A stretch of 64,000 nt of DNA from Methanobacteriota archaeon (lineage in GTDB: Archaea; Thermoplasmatota; Poseidoniia; Poseidoniales; Thalassarchaeaceae): contig PBGH01000004.1 in the NCBI GenBank assembly GCA_002720055.1, positions 9,076-73,075 on the forward strand, written 5' to 3'. The notes under the pieces were generated by a model. The model did no database searches. It had not been told where the DNA came from and saw only the letters and a program-made list of their open reading frames with translations. The translations under genes and the position numbers were made by a program. This document shows, in pieces, positions 17,147-26,208 of the stretch (positions within the stretch are counted from its first letter, which is position 1; each line of letters opens with the position of its first letter).

Positions 17147-18712
17147 TCATTTTGACTGCCTACCCAAGCTTTCTTTGAAGGATGCAAGGTTTGTTTTCCT
17201 GCTTTGCTTCCTATCTACAATAGGTAAGGGGTAGTCCCTACCTAATATGCATCTAGATATATTCTGCACTTCGATTGGAGCAAGGTGTGGCTCAAAAATA
17301 AATTTTGATGGGAATGATGCCAGCTCCGGTATCCAATGTCTGATAAATTCAGCCTGCTTTGTTTCCACATTAAGACTCGATTTCGAGTCGGGACATGGAT
17401 TGTAGACTCTGTAGTAGGGCATGGAGAAGGGAGCGACTCCCGCAAGCCATAGCCAGTTACCATTGTTTACCGCCCAGTCCGAATCCACAAGTTTCCTCTC
17501 GAAAACATCCCTTCCATATTTCCAATTCTGCCACAGCTGACCCCTGGTAAGGAAGCATGAGACAGCATGTCTACCGAGGTGATGCATCCAGCCAGTTGCG
17601 TCGAGCTGCCTCATCATGGCATCTATGTAAGGGAAACCTGTCATACCAGTCTCCCAAGCAGTCAAAAGCTCCTCATCATAATCTCCCCATGAAATTTGTT
17701 TGCAGTTTGAGTTATCTTCATCGTCATCCCAATTATCAACTGATCTCGATAGAAGGTAGAACATCTCTCTGAACATGAGTTGTCCCTGAAGAGACTGTGG
17801 TGGTTCTGTGTGCTTTTTATTTTCGTTCGCCTTTCTACACTCCTCCCACAGAAGTCTGATTGAGAGACAACCTGTGCTCAGATAAGGAGATAGTCCCGTG
17901 GTTGATGGCTCCATCGGGTTACTCGGATCGTTAGTAGAAATAGTTGATGGCTTGCTAAATTGATTAATGAATTCAGGCTCATCTATGACTTTTCTTCTAA
18001 GCCTATTATGAGCCTCTGTCTCTCCTCCGCGAAAATAGTTTTTTTCCACATCAATATGAGGGGGATATGTAGCCAAATATTCTCTGTTCACAATACTATC
18101 CCTAAGTAACTCAGATCGTTTCAAATCGCTGGAAATATGTTGGCAGTACTCTATTCTATCAGGTGGTTCAAGAGGCTTCGGTACTAGATATCCTTCAGGA
18201 GTTGTCCCTAGACTTTTGTTGAGTATATCGGCAATATCATCAGAGGTCTTCGGATTAACAAAATCATAACCTTGAGTAACTGCTTCTACATCCAGAATAG
18301 TGTTAACTGAGGGGAAGATTTTCATCTTTATTCCTTTTTCAGATAAAGAATACTGGATCTCGTTTACTTCTTCTCTACTTCTAGGATCCTGGACATAGTC
18401 ACACAATAGCCATTCTAACCGGCCTCTGAGAATCTCAGTGATCATCGGGATGAGCTCCACTGGTCTTCCTGAGAGTACTGTTAGACCAGCATTATATTCT
18501 GTAACAAGCCTGTCTGAGAGGTCTACAAGTGAATCATGGAGAAATCTCATTCTTACACCCCCCATGGGGTTTGTCCCTCCAAAGCCTCTCTCAGGATCCA
18601 TGATAAATATTGGAACTATCGCATCCAAATCATCTCTGGAAGAGGCCCAACTCAGCAATGGGTTATCGTGAATCCTCAGGATATTTCTCATCCAGACAAT
18701 CGCCACTCCCAT
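17147..18712 (-). CDS. Cryptochrome/photolyase family protein, (6-4)-type
   Basis: A 521-aa flavoprotein of the photolyase/cryptochrome family. The N-terminal alpha/beta domain begins VAIVWMRNILRIHDNPLLSWA. The FAD domain carries GLSPYLSTGCLSIRLLWEE, TGFPYIDAMMRQLDATGWMHHLGRHAVSCFLTRGQLWQNW and VFERKLVDSDWAVNNGNWLWLAG. The paired His in WMHHLGRH corresponds to the two active-site His residues of (6-4) photolyases and animal-type cryptochromes, so repair of (6-4) photoproducts is the likely role; CPD repair or signalling cannot be excluded. A photolyase fits a sunlit surface habitat. Both flanks have gaps of about 100 bp with no gene. Confidence 0.88.
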   Translation of the reverse strand: MGVAIVWMRNILRIHDNPLLSWASSRDDLDAIVPIFIMDPERGFGGTNPMGGVRMRFLHDSLVDLSDRLVTEYNAGLTVLSGRPVELIPMITEILRGRLEWLLCDYVQDPRSREEVNEIQYSLSEKGIKMKIFPSVNTILDVEAVTQGYDFVNPKTSDDIADILNKSLGTTPEGYLVPKPLEPPDRIEYCQHISSDLKRSELLRDSIVNREYLATYPPHIDVEKNYFRGGETEAHNRLRRKVIDEPEFINQFSKPSTISTNDPSNPMEPSTTGLSPYLSTGCLSIRLLWEECRKANENKKHTEPPQSLQGQLMFREMFYLLSRSVDNWDDDEDNSNCKQISWGDYDEELLTAWETGMTGFPYIDAMMRQLDATGWMHHLGRHAVSCFLTRGQLWQNWKYGRDVFERKLVDSDWAVNNGNWLWLAGVAPFSMPYYRVYNPCPDSKSSLNVETKQAEFIRHWIPELASFPSKFIFEPHLAPIEVQNISRCILGRDYPLPIVDRKQSRKTNLASFKESLGRQSK

Positions 18713-18812
18713 TGTAAGCCTCTAGTAAAGGTCTGATTGCGTAATATTTGGAGTTGTGTTATTGTGGCATTATTCCTAAGATTTTTGCGTTGTCTGTCGA
18801 TACTGAAATGCA

Positions 18813-19853
18813 TCACTCAGATTCGGAATCAAATCTTATCTTTGCCAGCTCCCTCATGTCTTCGTGCAAAACTCCGTCATCGATAGCATCCTGATCCGAC
18901 TCGTCCACTATTTCTACACCAAGCAGTGTCTCAATAATGTCCTCCATGGTTACCAATCCGGCAGTACCGCCGAACTGATCCTTAGTTACAATTAGTTGTT
19001 CCTTATTTTCTAGTAGTATGTCTAATGCCTTGTCTACCGATGTATCCACGTCGCATGTGACTAATTCTCTGCAAATATCACCCATCTTAGGTTCGAAATC
19101 ATCAGCTGCTGCTTTCCGAAGGATCTCGCTTCTCAGTACCAAGCCAACCATATTGTCAACATTTCCACGAAACACTGGAATTCTACCATGAGTCATTATC
19201 GGGATTTTATCCATTACTTCCTTGACCGAACTATCAGCATCTACGCTAGTCATTACCACCCTTGGGGTCATGATATCCGACACTTTCATTTCTCTTAGCT
19301 TCAAAAGATTCTGAATCACTGCCTCTTCGTCTTCCTCTATAACGTCAGACTCTTCCGCAATATCGGCCAATACGGACAATTCGTCCCTCGTGACAGTCTC
19401 AGTCTCAACCTGGGGAAAAGGAGCCCTCATCAGTTCAATAATTATCACTATCGGCCAGAGAACCCACATCAGAGCCCGGAGGGAGTGGTACGTGGAAACA
19501 GTGAGCCTTCTCCAGTACAAAGCACCAATGGTCTTGGGCAATATTTCGCTCAATAACAGGATTGCTACAGTTAGAACTGCTGCAGAACCAGCAATCACGT
19601 ATTCTCCTTCGAAGTTATTCTCAACCTCAGACCCTACACCTAGGGCTCCAACAGTGTGTGCGATTGTATTGAGGGTCAATATTGCGGTCAATGGGCGCTC
19701 AGGATCTTCTTTCCACGATGACCATCTCTCGCTAACCTTTCTGTGCGTATCCTTCAAGGCAACTATGTGTCCATGAGATGTCGACAGAAGAACAGCCTCT
19801 AGAATACTGCACAGAAACGAGGCACCTAACGCCAATATGGCGTATGCAATCAT
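18813..19853 (-). CDS. CNNM/CorC-type membrane protein with CBS pair
   Basis: A 346-aa protein of the CNNM/CorC (HlyC-like) family linked to Mg2+ or Co2+ transport. The N-terminal DUF21 domain has about four membrane segments: it starts with ILALGASFLCSILEAVLLS, and the conserved block SEILPKTIGALYWRR follows. Then comes an acidic linker, DIAEESDVIEEDEEAVIQNLLKL, and two CBS domains (about residues 195-310) with VSDIMTPRVVMTSVD and HGRIPVFRGNVDNMVGLV, then GGTAGLVTMEDIIETLLGVEIVDE. The usual C-terminal CorC transporter-associated domain is nearly absent, ending soon after the CBS pair. ATG 19853 is used; TTG 19871 is the alternative. It is divergent from metG. Confidence 0.85.
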   Translation of the reverse strand: MIAYAILALGASFLCSILEAVLLSTSHGHIVALKDTHRKVSERWSSWKEDPERPLTAILTLNTIAHTVGALGVGSEVENNFEGEYVIAGSAAVLTVAILLLSEILPKTIGALYWRRLTVSTYHSLRALMWVLWPIVIIIELMRAPFPQVETETVTRDELSVLADIAEESDVIEEDEEAVIQNLLKLREMKVSDIMTPRVVMTSVDADSSVKEVMDKIPIMTHGRIPVFRGNVDNMVGLVLRSEILRKAAADDFEPKMGDICRELVTCDVDTSVDKALDILLENKEQLIVTKDQFGGTAGLVTMEDIIETLLGVEIVDESDQDAIDDGVLHEDMRELAKIRFDSESE

Positions 19854-20002
19854 TAACGTATAATCGGTCAAGTAAAATGCCTCTCAGGGCCTGAAAAGGA
19901 ACTTGATAATACTCCAGTGAGGTTTTCCACAGCGTTTGGCTCCGAGCCTTCGCGAGCGAACATGACATAAATATCTAACTTTACGGGCACAATGGTACCT
20001 TC

Positions 20003-22195
20003 ATGACTTATGTAGCAATTTTCATGGCTTGGCCTTATGCTAATGGCCCGCTACACCTGGGTCATGTAGCAGGAAATTGTCTACCAGCCGATATTCAATA
20101 TAGATACGAACGAGCTAGAGGGCGAAGGGTACTGATGTGCAGCGGTTCAGATGAACATGGCACCCCTATTACGCTTACAGCCGATCAAATGGGCGTTGAG
20201 CCCCAATTTGTTGTAGACAAGTATCATGAGATTAATACTCAGGCTCTTGCGGATTTAGGATGTTCATGGGTTAATCCAATTGATCCAAGAGGCCCAGAAT
20301 ATGGAGGAGCCTTGTATAATCGGACTTCTGATGAATTGCATAAGGAAATGGTCAAGGAAATATTTCTGCAATTACTCGAAACTGGCTTTCTAGAAAAGAA
20401 GACTATGCAACAGTATTGTTCTTTAGGCAAAGATGGAAGCATGAGATTTTTGCCAGATAGGTATGTGGAGGGTGAGTGCCCCTCTTGCAAGTCCGACGGC
20501 GCCAGAGGCGATCAGTGTGATAGTTGCGGATCGACTTATGAGGCACATGAGCTTGTGAATCCCAAATCAAAGCTGGATCCCGATTCAATTATTGAGGTTC
20601 GGGACACAGATCATTATTTCCTTAGACTAGGTGATTTTCAGGAATCACTTGAAAAACACGCTACGGAAAGGCAGAATATTTGGAAACCCAACGTTAAGGC
20701 GATGACGAAAAATTGGCTTGATATGGGATTAAGATCAAGGGCAGTAACTAGAGATATAGAGTGGGGGATAGAGATTCCATTAGAGGGTGAGGAATGGGCT
20801 TCAAAAAGGGTTTATGTTTGGTTTGAAGCAGTTCAGGGCTATCTCACATGTGCTAAGATTTGGGCGAAAAGGTATGCTTCAACGGCGGGGCATCCTCTTG
20901 GCGAGGAAGCCTGGACGAATTGGTGGAAGGTCTCTGATGACAAATATTCTGCTAGGCACCTCTATTTCATGGGTAAAGACAACATACCGTTTCATACAAT
21001 AATTTGGCCCGCGATACTGATGGGCCTAAATGCGTCCAGAAAAAATGAAGTCTCTAATTCATCATCATCTGGTAAACTGATTCTAGAGGATAATGTATGT
21101 GCAAATGAGTATCTAATGCTTCAGGGCGGCCAATTCAGTAAGAGCCGAAAACATGCTGTATGGCTTCCGTCATATCTGGAAAGATATGATGCGGACGCAC
21201 TTAGGTACTACCTCTCAATTAACATGCCTGAGACTCATGATACTGATTTTCGTTGGGAAGAGTACGTTGACAGAGTCAATAATGAGCTTATAGGCACATA
21301 TGGAAACTTCGTACATAGGGTCATGACACTAACTCACAGGATCGAGTCAAAGGGAGAAAATCCACTCAAAGATTTTGACAATATCTCTAACCATGCAAAT
21401 AATATCATTCAAATTAACGACCTAATAGAATCAGCGATTTCTTCTATGGAGAAGCAGCGGTTCAAAGAGGCACTCAGGAGTATAATGGGAATCGCACAGA
21501 TAGGAAACTCAGTTCTACAGGAAGCTGCCCCATGGAAATACATTAATCAGCCAGAATCCGCAGAAAAGTCCGAGTCTCTCTCTTCCCTAGCCTTGTCATG
21601 GAGGATATGCTCTTGTCTGGCAGTCTGTTTGAGGCCATTCATCCCATTCTCTTCTGATAAGCTATGGGCCATGATGGGCAATGAAAATGACATAGATCTA
21701 GTCTTGTGGGAGGATTCTATGGAAACAATATCTGAACTTTCTTGGAACGATGAATCACCAAAACCTCTTTTCAATAGACTCGATTTAGAAGTAATATTGG
21801 AAACCGAGACCTCTTTATCAGATGCTGGTGAGGAAGGCAATGGGGGAAAAGAGGATTTTCGGGGTGATTACATAGAATTTGATGATTTTATGAAGGTGGA
21901 TATGAGGACAGGTAAGATAATTTCAGTTGATGATCATCCAAATGCAGACAAACTATTCGTAATTACAATTGATGAGGGTGGCGACTCTACAAGGAGTGTT
22001 TGCGCAGGACTAAAAGGCCATTATGAGGCTTCTGAACTAGAGGGCCTCAACGTAGTATTTGTCGCTAATCTAGAGCCTAGGAAGCTCAGAGGGGTAATTT
22101 CGGAGGGAATGATACTAGCTGCAGACGACGGCATGGGGGGGGTGAAGGTTCTAACGACAGAGGGCGAGATTAATTCCGGATCTAGAGTGAGATAA
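20003..22195 (+). CDS. metG: Methionyl-tRNA synthetase with C-terminal tRNA-binding domain
   Basis: Class I synthetase of 730 aa. The ATP signature is ANGPLHLGHVAG near the N-terminus; the KMSKS-type loop reads QFSKSRKHAVW (about residue 380). The zinc-knuckle insertion has CPSC and CDSC pairs, of which the first also contains the partial CSLGKDG. The anticodon-binding domain spans about 430-580. Residues about 620-730 are an EMAPII/Trbp111-like OB domain (FDDFMKVDMRTGKII, HPNADKLFVI, VFVANLEPRKLRGVISEGM) fused at the C-terminus; in some archaea it is a separate protein. Start ATG 20003 gives a family-like MTYVAIFMAWPYANG. Confidence 0.96.
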   Translation: MTYVAIFMAWPYANGPLHLGHVAGNCLPADIQYRYERARGRRVLMCSGSDEHGTPITLTADQMGVEPQFVVDKYHEINTQALADLGCSWVNPIDPRGPEYGGALYNRTSDELHKEMVKEIFLQLLETGFLEKKTMQQYCSLGKDGSMRFLPDRYVEGECPSCKSDGARGDQCDSCGSTYEAHELVNPKSKLDPDSIIEVRDTDHYFLRLGDFQESLEKHATERQNIWKPNVKAMTKNWLDMGLRSRAVTRDIEWGIEIPLEGEEWASKRVYVWFEAVQGYLTCAKIWAKRYASTAGHPLGEEAWTNWWKVSDDKYSARHLYFMGKDNIPFHTIIWPAILMGLNASRKNEVSNSSSSGKLILEDNVCANEYLMLQGGQFSKSRKHAVWLPSYLERYDADALRYYLSINMPETHDTDFRWEEYVDRVNNELIGTYGNFVHRVMTLTHRIESKGENPLKDFDNISNHANNIIQINDLIESAISSMEKQRFKEALRSIMGIAQIGNSVLQEAAPWKYINQPESAEKSESLSSLALSWRICSCLAVCLRPFIPFSSDKLWAMMGNENDIDLVLWEDSMETISELSWNDESPKPLFNRLDLEVILETETSLSDAGEEGNGGKEDFRGDYIEFDDFMKVDMRTGKIISVDDHPNADKLFVITIDEGGDSTRSVCAGLKGHYEASELEGLNVVFVANLEPRKLRGVISEGMILAADDGMGGVKVLTTEGEINSGSRVR

Positions 22196-22203
22196 TCTTA
22201 CTA

Positions 22204-23976
22204 TTAGCTGCCCTTATTTCTTCCCCCAACCAGTAACGACGACAATAATAAAACAGAAAGCGCATTGATCAACCCGAAACCCGGTGTGAAAACTCCACCT
22301 GTTGGCATATCTGCCCACAGATCATAGAACACAATCTGGAAGTCTTGGTTCCTATACTCATCATCATCAGGACAAGGATCGATAACCCTCTCGGTCCTAG
22401 TGACGGAGTATGCATCCCCAGCAGAGACATATTCGTCATTGTCGTTATCAGCCCAAGAGATAGTCCATTGATAGCACTGATCTGTGAATGTTGAGCTTAG
22501 CTCGCTCAGAATCATTTCAGTAACTATGGAGCCTCCACCATCTCCTTCATCCGACTCTTGATCGACCGCGTAAACGCGTAGGACGATTTCAGTCAGGTTC
22601 ACTTCCTCGAAGTGATCTTCCCCTAGATCAGCAGACCAGGTCTTGGTACTCCCGGAATCATCCTGTATCTCATTGGCGATCTTCATGGTCATCGAGGTCT
22701 TAGGCAGGCTGGTGTCGATTGCGATATTTATCTCCGTAGAATCCAGTATCTCAACTGAGCATCTTGACATACCATTAATCTGGGAAACTCCCAAAATCTT
22801 CAGTTGAGGCGGATTCCCAAAAAATTCTAACGTTATTTCTAACCCTTGGCTCTGGTTTGATCCCACTACAGTATTTACTCCATTATTGGACGAAATTACC
22901 CAATTTTCAGCCCAATTCAATAGCATTTCATCGGCGTCTTCGTCAAGGGCTCTGTCGCAGAGACTTTCCTCTTCCGCTCCATCATCTTCGCCACTGTCAT
23001 CATCTTCCGAACCCCCTCCTCCGTCATCACTCTCTTCTTGGAATGGATTTTCGTATTGGTAGACTTCATCCCTCGCATAGTACCAAGAGCCAGAACTAGA
23101 ACTTCCTATTCGATAATTAATACCTTCAGGGCCCTGAACTGTGGTTTGTTCCATAGAAATGTCACCCATGAATCTAATGAGCATGCTACTGTAGATGGTC
23201 TCATTTGATGGATCGTGACCCACAATCATCTCCAAAGCAGTGGTATTAGCATTCGAATCGCTTTCCAAACCATCCTGTCCTTCGGTGCCCTCGGTAACTT
23301 GAACAATTTTTACGAAACCAGTTTGATTTTCTAAGCTACCAGTCAACATTTGGTCAGGATCTTCTAGAAGCTCCTGCACATCTTGCAGAGTCATCATGTA
23401 GGGGTATTCGCACATTGTATGGTTACTTTCTGTAGCACTAGGGTCGAAGTTTATCGCATTGAGATCGATGCACCCCTCAATTTCAGCCCAGTCGTACACT
23501 CCATCGTCATCCTCGTCATAGTCGCATGATCCGTCATCATCGGTTGAAGATGAGTTATGATTATTCGCGTTTGGATCGGTACATCCACTTTCCTCGAAAT
23601 CATTGATAATACCATCTCCATCACTATCGTAAACACAGCTACCATCATCCTCAGTAGCATTCATTTCGTAGTTGTATGCGTCGGAGTACATGCATCCAAA
23701 AACAGGTTCCTCAACTACAGGATATCTACAAGATCCATCATCTTCTGTTGCAGAAGGATTATGATTCAGTGCATCAGGATATTTGCATCCAAATATTGTC
23801 TCTTGAGGGTCAGGATAAATGCATGAACCATCGTCAAGAGCAGCTGAGTCGTTGTAGTTCAGAGCTTCTTGATATGTACATCCTAAGGCTCCATCAATTT
23901 CTTCGACCTCTGTATCGGTACAACCTGCAGATAAGCAAGAGAAAAGCATCAAAACTACTAAAATCTGAATTCTCAT
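22204..23976 (-). CDS. Secreted repeat lipoprotein with lipobox and PGF-type C-terminal tail
   Basis: A 590-aa surface protein. The N-terminus MRIQILVVLMLFSCLSAGC is a lipoprotein signal with lipobox Cys19. Residues 32-191 hold five copies of a Cys-bounded repeat with consensus GCxxxxAxNYNxxATxDDGSC. Linkers between the later copies (DSDGDGIINDFEES and DEDDDGVYDWAEIE) look like calcium-binding Asp repeats. The middle (about 195-320) is a beta-rich unknown domain, followed by a Gly/Asp/Glu linker and a second unknown domain. The C-terminus GVFTPGFGLINALSVLLLSSLLVGG then basic residues resembles a PGF-CTERM archaeosortase sorting tail. Having both anchors is unusual. Function unknown; probably cell-surface. 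Confidence 0.8.
   Translation of the reverse strand: MRIQILVVLMLFSCLSAGCTDTEVEEIDGALGCTYQEALNYNDSAALDDGSCIYPDPQETIFGCKYPDALNHNPSATEDDGSCRYPVVEEPVFGCMYSDAYNYEMNATEDDGSCVYDSDGDGIINDFEESGCTDPNANNHNSSSTDDDGSCDYDEDDDGVYDWAEIEGCIDLNAINFDPSATESNHTMCEYPYMMTLQDVQELLEDPDQMLTGSLENQTGFVKIVQVTEGTEGQDGLESDSNANTTALEMIVGHDPSNETIYSSMLIRFMGDISMEQTTVQGPEGINYRIGSSSSGSWYYARDEVYQYENPFQEESDDGGGGSEDDDSGEDDGAEEESLCDRALDEDADEMLLNWAENWVISSNNGVNTVVGSNQSQGLEITLEFFGNPPQLKILGVSQINGMSRCSVEILDSTEINIAIDTSLPKTSMTMKIANEIQDDSGSTKTWSADLGEDHFEEVNLTEIVLRVYAVDQESDEGDGGGSIVTEMILSELSSTFTDQCYQWTISWADNDNDEYVSAGDAYSVTRTERVIDPCPDDDEYRNQDFQIVFYDLWADMPTGGVFTPGFGLINALSVLLLSSLLVGGRNKGS
23404..23883 (-). repeat. Five-copy GC...NYN...DDGSC protein repeat region
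   Basis: Encodes residues 32-191 of the surface lipoprotein. Copy spacing, from one GC to the next, is 31, 31, 37 and 37 residues; the two longer intervals carry Asp-rich DxDxDG-type linkers. Each copy has a Cys at either end, likely forming one disulfide per repeat. Sequence between copies has diverged, so this is an old rather than fresh duplication. Confidence 0.85.
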
Positions 23977-24001
23977 AGTATCCCCCATGTGGTAAAGCAC
24001 A

Positions 24002-24511
24002 TCAAGTCTTTGTCCATATGGAGTACGTCGTCTCAAATTCATTTTCTGCGTCTATTTTTCTTGACTCTATTTGTTCCTCTATCCAAGCTCCCCTATCCCA
24101 CGGAGGAAAGGATACGTCTCCGTTTGATTTTGTATTGACTCTAGTGACATGAATTTCCTCCACCCTATCCATAAAAATCTCATATATCTGCGACCCTCCT
24201 ATTATCCAGCATTCATCACTCCCTTCAGCGAATGCGATTTCTATGGCCCTACCTACGTAAAGTGCTGTTTCCGCTCCATTTGCAGACCAATTAGTATCTC
24301 TTGACATAACAATATTGGTCCTTTCTGGGAGTGGTCTGAATTTATCTGGCAATGAATCCCATGTCTTCCTGCCCATAACTACTGAATTATATCCATCTCC
24401 GACTGTGATGCTCCTGAATCTTTCCATATCACTCTTAATCCTCCAGGGTATACTGCCAGAATCACCAATACAGTCTTGTTCATCCATGGCCACAATCATT
24501 GCTATTTTCAT
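24002..24511 (-). CDS. folA: Dihydrofolate reductase
   Basis: Reduces dihydrofolate to tetrahydrofolate, closing the cycle opened by ThyA. The protein has 169 aa from ATG 24511. It shows the N-terminal IAMIVAMDEQDCIGDSGSIPWRIKSDMERF with the catalytic acidic residue in helix B, VVMGRKTWDSLP, RTNIVMSRD, and ECWIIGGSQIYEIFM (GGxxxY cofactor motif). The DHVTR-equivalent EIHVTRV follows. The open frame reaches further upstream but overlaps thyA; ATG 24511 leaves 7 bp after thyA's stop. Translation is thus likely coupled in a thyA-folA operon, the bacterial arrangement. Confidence 0.95.
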   Translation of the reverse strand: MKIAMIVAMDEQDCIGDSGSIPWRIKSDMERFRSITVGDGYNSVVMGRKTWDSLPDKFRPLPERTNIVMSRDTNWSANGAETALYVGRAIEIAFAEGSDECWIIGGSQIYEIFMDRVEEIHVTRVNTKSNGDVSFPPWDRGAWIEEQIESRKIDAENEFETTYSIWTKT

Positions 24512-24518
24512 GATATCA

Positions 24519-25313
24519 CTAAATCGAAATAGGTGCTGAAATATGTGGATGATGTTGATAGCCCTCAATATTAATATCTTCGAATTTGAATTGATCTATT
24601 TCTGTGATCTCAGGATCTAGGACTAATTTTGGTAACTCCAGTGGTTGTCTGGAGATTTGTAGCCTTGCTTGCTCTAGATGATTAAGGTAGAGGTGACAAT
24701 CTCCCCCTGTCCAGATAAACTCACCCGGTTTTAATCCGCAAACATGGGCAATCATACAAGTAAGTAGGCTATATGATGAGATATTGAAAGGCACTCCCAA
24801 AAATGCATCTGCACTACGCTGATATAGGTTGCATGACAGCTTTCCTTCGTTGACATAGAACTGGAAAAATGCGTGACATGGCATTAAAGCCATATCCTTT
24901 AGTTCGCCAACGTTCCATGCAGAAACGATAATCCTCCTACTACTGGGGTTATTCTTGATTAGATTGATTGCCACCTCTATTTGATCAATTACATCTCCTT
25001 CCGTCGTCTCCCACCTTCTCCATTGTTTTCCGTAGACAGGACCAAGCTCTCCTTCCTGATCTGCCCATTCATTCCATATCCTGACTTTGTTCTCACTCAA
25101 ATAAGCAATATTAGTATCTCCCGAAAGGAACCAGAGCAACTCATGGATAATACTAGGCCAGTGTAGTTTTTTTGTGGTAACAGCAGGAAATTTTTCTGTT
25201 AAATCAAATCTCATTTGGTGTCCAAAAATAGATAACGTACCCGTACCAGTCCTATCCCTTTTTTCTAGACCCTCATCTAAGATTCTTCTCAGAAAGTCGA
25301 GATACTGATGCAT
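24519..25313 (-). CDS. thyA: Thymidylate synthase (ThyA type)
   Basis: Makes dTMP from dUMP using methylenetetrahydrofolate. From ATG 25313 the protein is 264 aa. That is the same length as the E. coli enzyme and puts the catalytic Cys at 146 ([10 protein letters not shown]) and the phosphate-binding Arg pair at 126-127 ([11 protein letters not shown]). Other signatures are [57 protein letters not shown] and [11 protein letters not shown]. Many Euryarchaeota use the flavin enzyme ThyX instead, so this pair with folA looks acquired from bacteria. A further in-frame GTG at 25322 is possible but less likely. Confidence 0.96.
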   Translation of the reverse strand: MHQYLDFLRRILDEGLEKRDRTGTGTLSIFGHQMRFDLTEKFPAVTTKKLHWPSIIHELLWFLSGDTNIAYLSENKVRIWNEWADQEGELGPVYGKQWRRWETTEGDVIDQIEVAINLIKNNPSSRRIIVSAWNVGELKDMALMPCHAFFQFYVNEGKLSCNLYQRSADAFLGVPFNISSYSLLTCMIAHVCGLKPGEFIWTGGDCHLYLNHLEQARLQISRQPLELPKLVLDPEITEIDQFKFEDINIEGYQHHPHISAPISI

Positions 25314-25356
25314 GTATGACACGTTGGGTGAAAACTAGTTCATCAAGGATGCTATT

Positions 25357-26133
25357 TTATGGGGCTCCCATTACCTTCAGAGTTTCCATCATCTGATTAG
25401 TAAATCTTCGATATAGTTCCTTCATATTGTACCTTTTACTGTCATCATCCAAATCGGACATTTCTTCAACCCACTCTTCATCCTTATTCCCTCCATCCTT
25501 ATCGCAAATCCATTTTGCGAAAGTAATTGGTTCGCCAACTGTTAGCTCTATCCTTTTCCAAGGCTTCGGGAACTTTGAACCCGGTTTCATAAATTCTCTG
25601 GATCCGGCTGAAATTACAATTGGAACGATAGGGACAGTAGGAAATCTTGCAGATAGTCTAGCGAAACCAGTCTTGCCCGGCTGTAAAAATGGACCTTGTT
25701 TACTTCTTGATCTGGTACCCTCTGGGAATATCCCAAGACAGTGACCGCTTTCTATAACATCTACAGCTCTAGCCAGTGCATCCAAACCACCTCTTTTCCT
25801 ATAGGTCTGTATCTGTCCCGTGGAGATCATTACGAATCTATTGGGTTGTTTTTCGAAGTGCCCCTCTTTAGCCATGAAGTGTATCGGTCTTTGAGCAGCA
25901 AGGATTTTTAGAAACGGATCAAGATTACCCAAGTGATTCCCGCAAAAAATTGCAGGCCCATTCATTGGAATCTTATCTACTCCCTTAATGTGTACGTTAG
26001 TTATTGATCTAAGCAAAGATGGAACATACTTCTCCAGAAATCTATAGACCAGAGGTGTGGAGAAATCTTTGCCTGTCCCTTCTAAACCCACGAATGAGGA
26101 AATCTCAGTGAGTATCGGGTCTGAAAGCGTCAC
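25357..26133 (-). CDS. plsC: PlsC-type 1-acylglycerol-phosphate acyltransferase
   Basis: A 258-aa membrane-associated acyltransferase of the LPLAT/PlsC family. It carries the catalytic NHxxxxD motif, GNHLGNLDP (N66, H67, D72), the substrate-binding FPEGTRSRS (about 136-144), and the block TVPIVPIVISAG. The segment TGQIQTYRKRGG matches motif II. Family members move an acyl group from acyl-ACP or acyl-CoA to lysophosphatidic acid in ester-lipid synthesis, a bacterial trait that is unexpected in an archaeon. GTG 26133 is the only plausible start. It lies 43 bp downstream of nothing co-directional except the divergent promoter region; thyA follows 44 bp later on the same strand. Substrate is not proved by sequence. 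Confidence 0.9.
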   Translation of the reverse strand: MTLSDPILTEISSFVGLEGTGKDFSTPLVYRFLEKYVPSLLRSITNVHIKGVDKIPMNGPAIFCGNHLGNLDPFLKILAAQRPIHFMAKEGHFEKQPNRFVMISTGQIQTYRKRGGLDALARAVDVIESGHCLGIFPEGTRSRSKQGPFLQPGKTGFARLSARFPTVPIVPIVISAGSREFMKPGSKFPKPWKRIELTVGEPITFAKWICDKDGGNKDEEWVEEMSDLDDDSKRYNMKELYRRFTNQMMETLKVMGAP

Positions 26134-26208
26134 ACCCTTCGCGAGGAGTGATATTTTTCATAGTTTACAGTTGAATATGTTGAATAGATATGCCTCATAT
26201 TGAAACTC

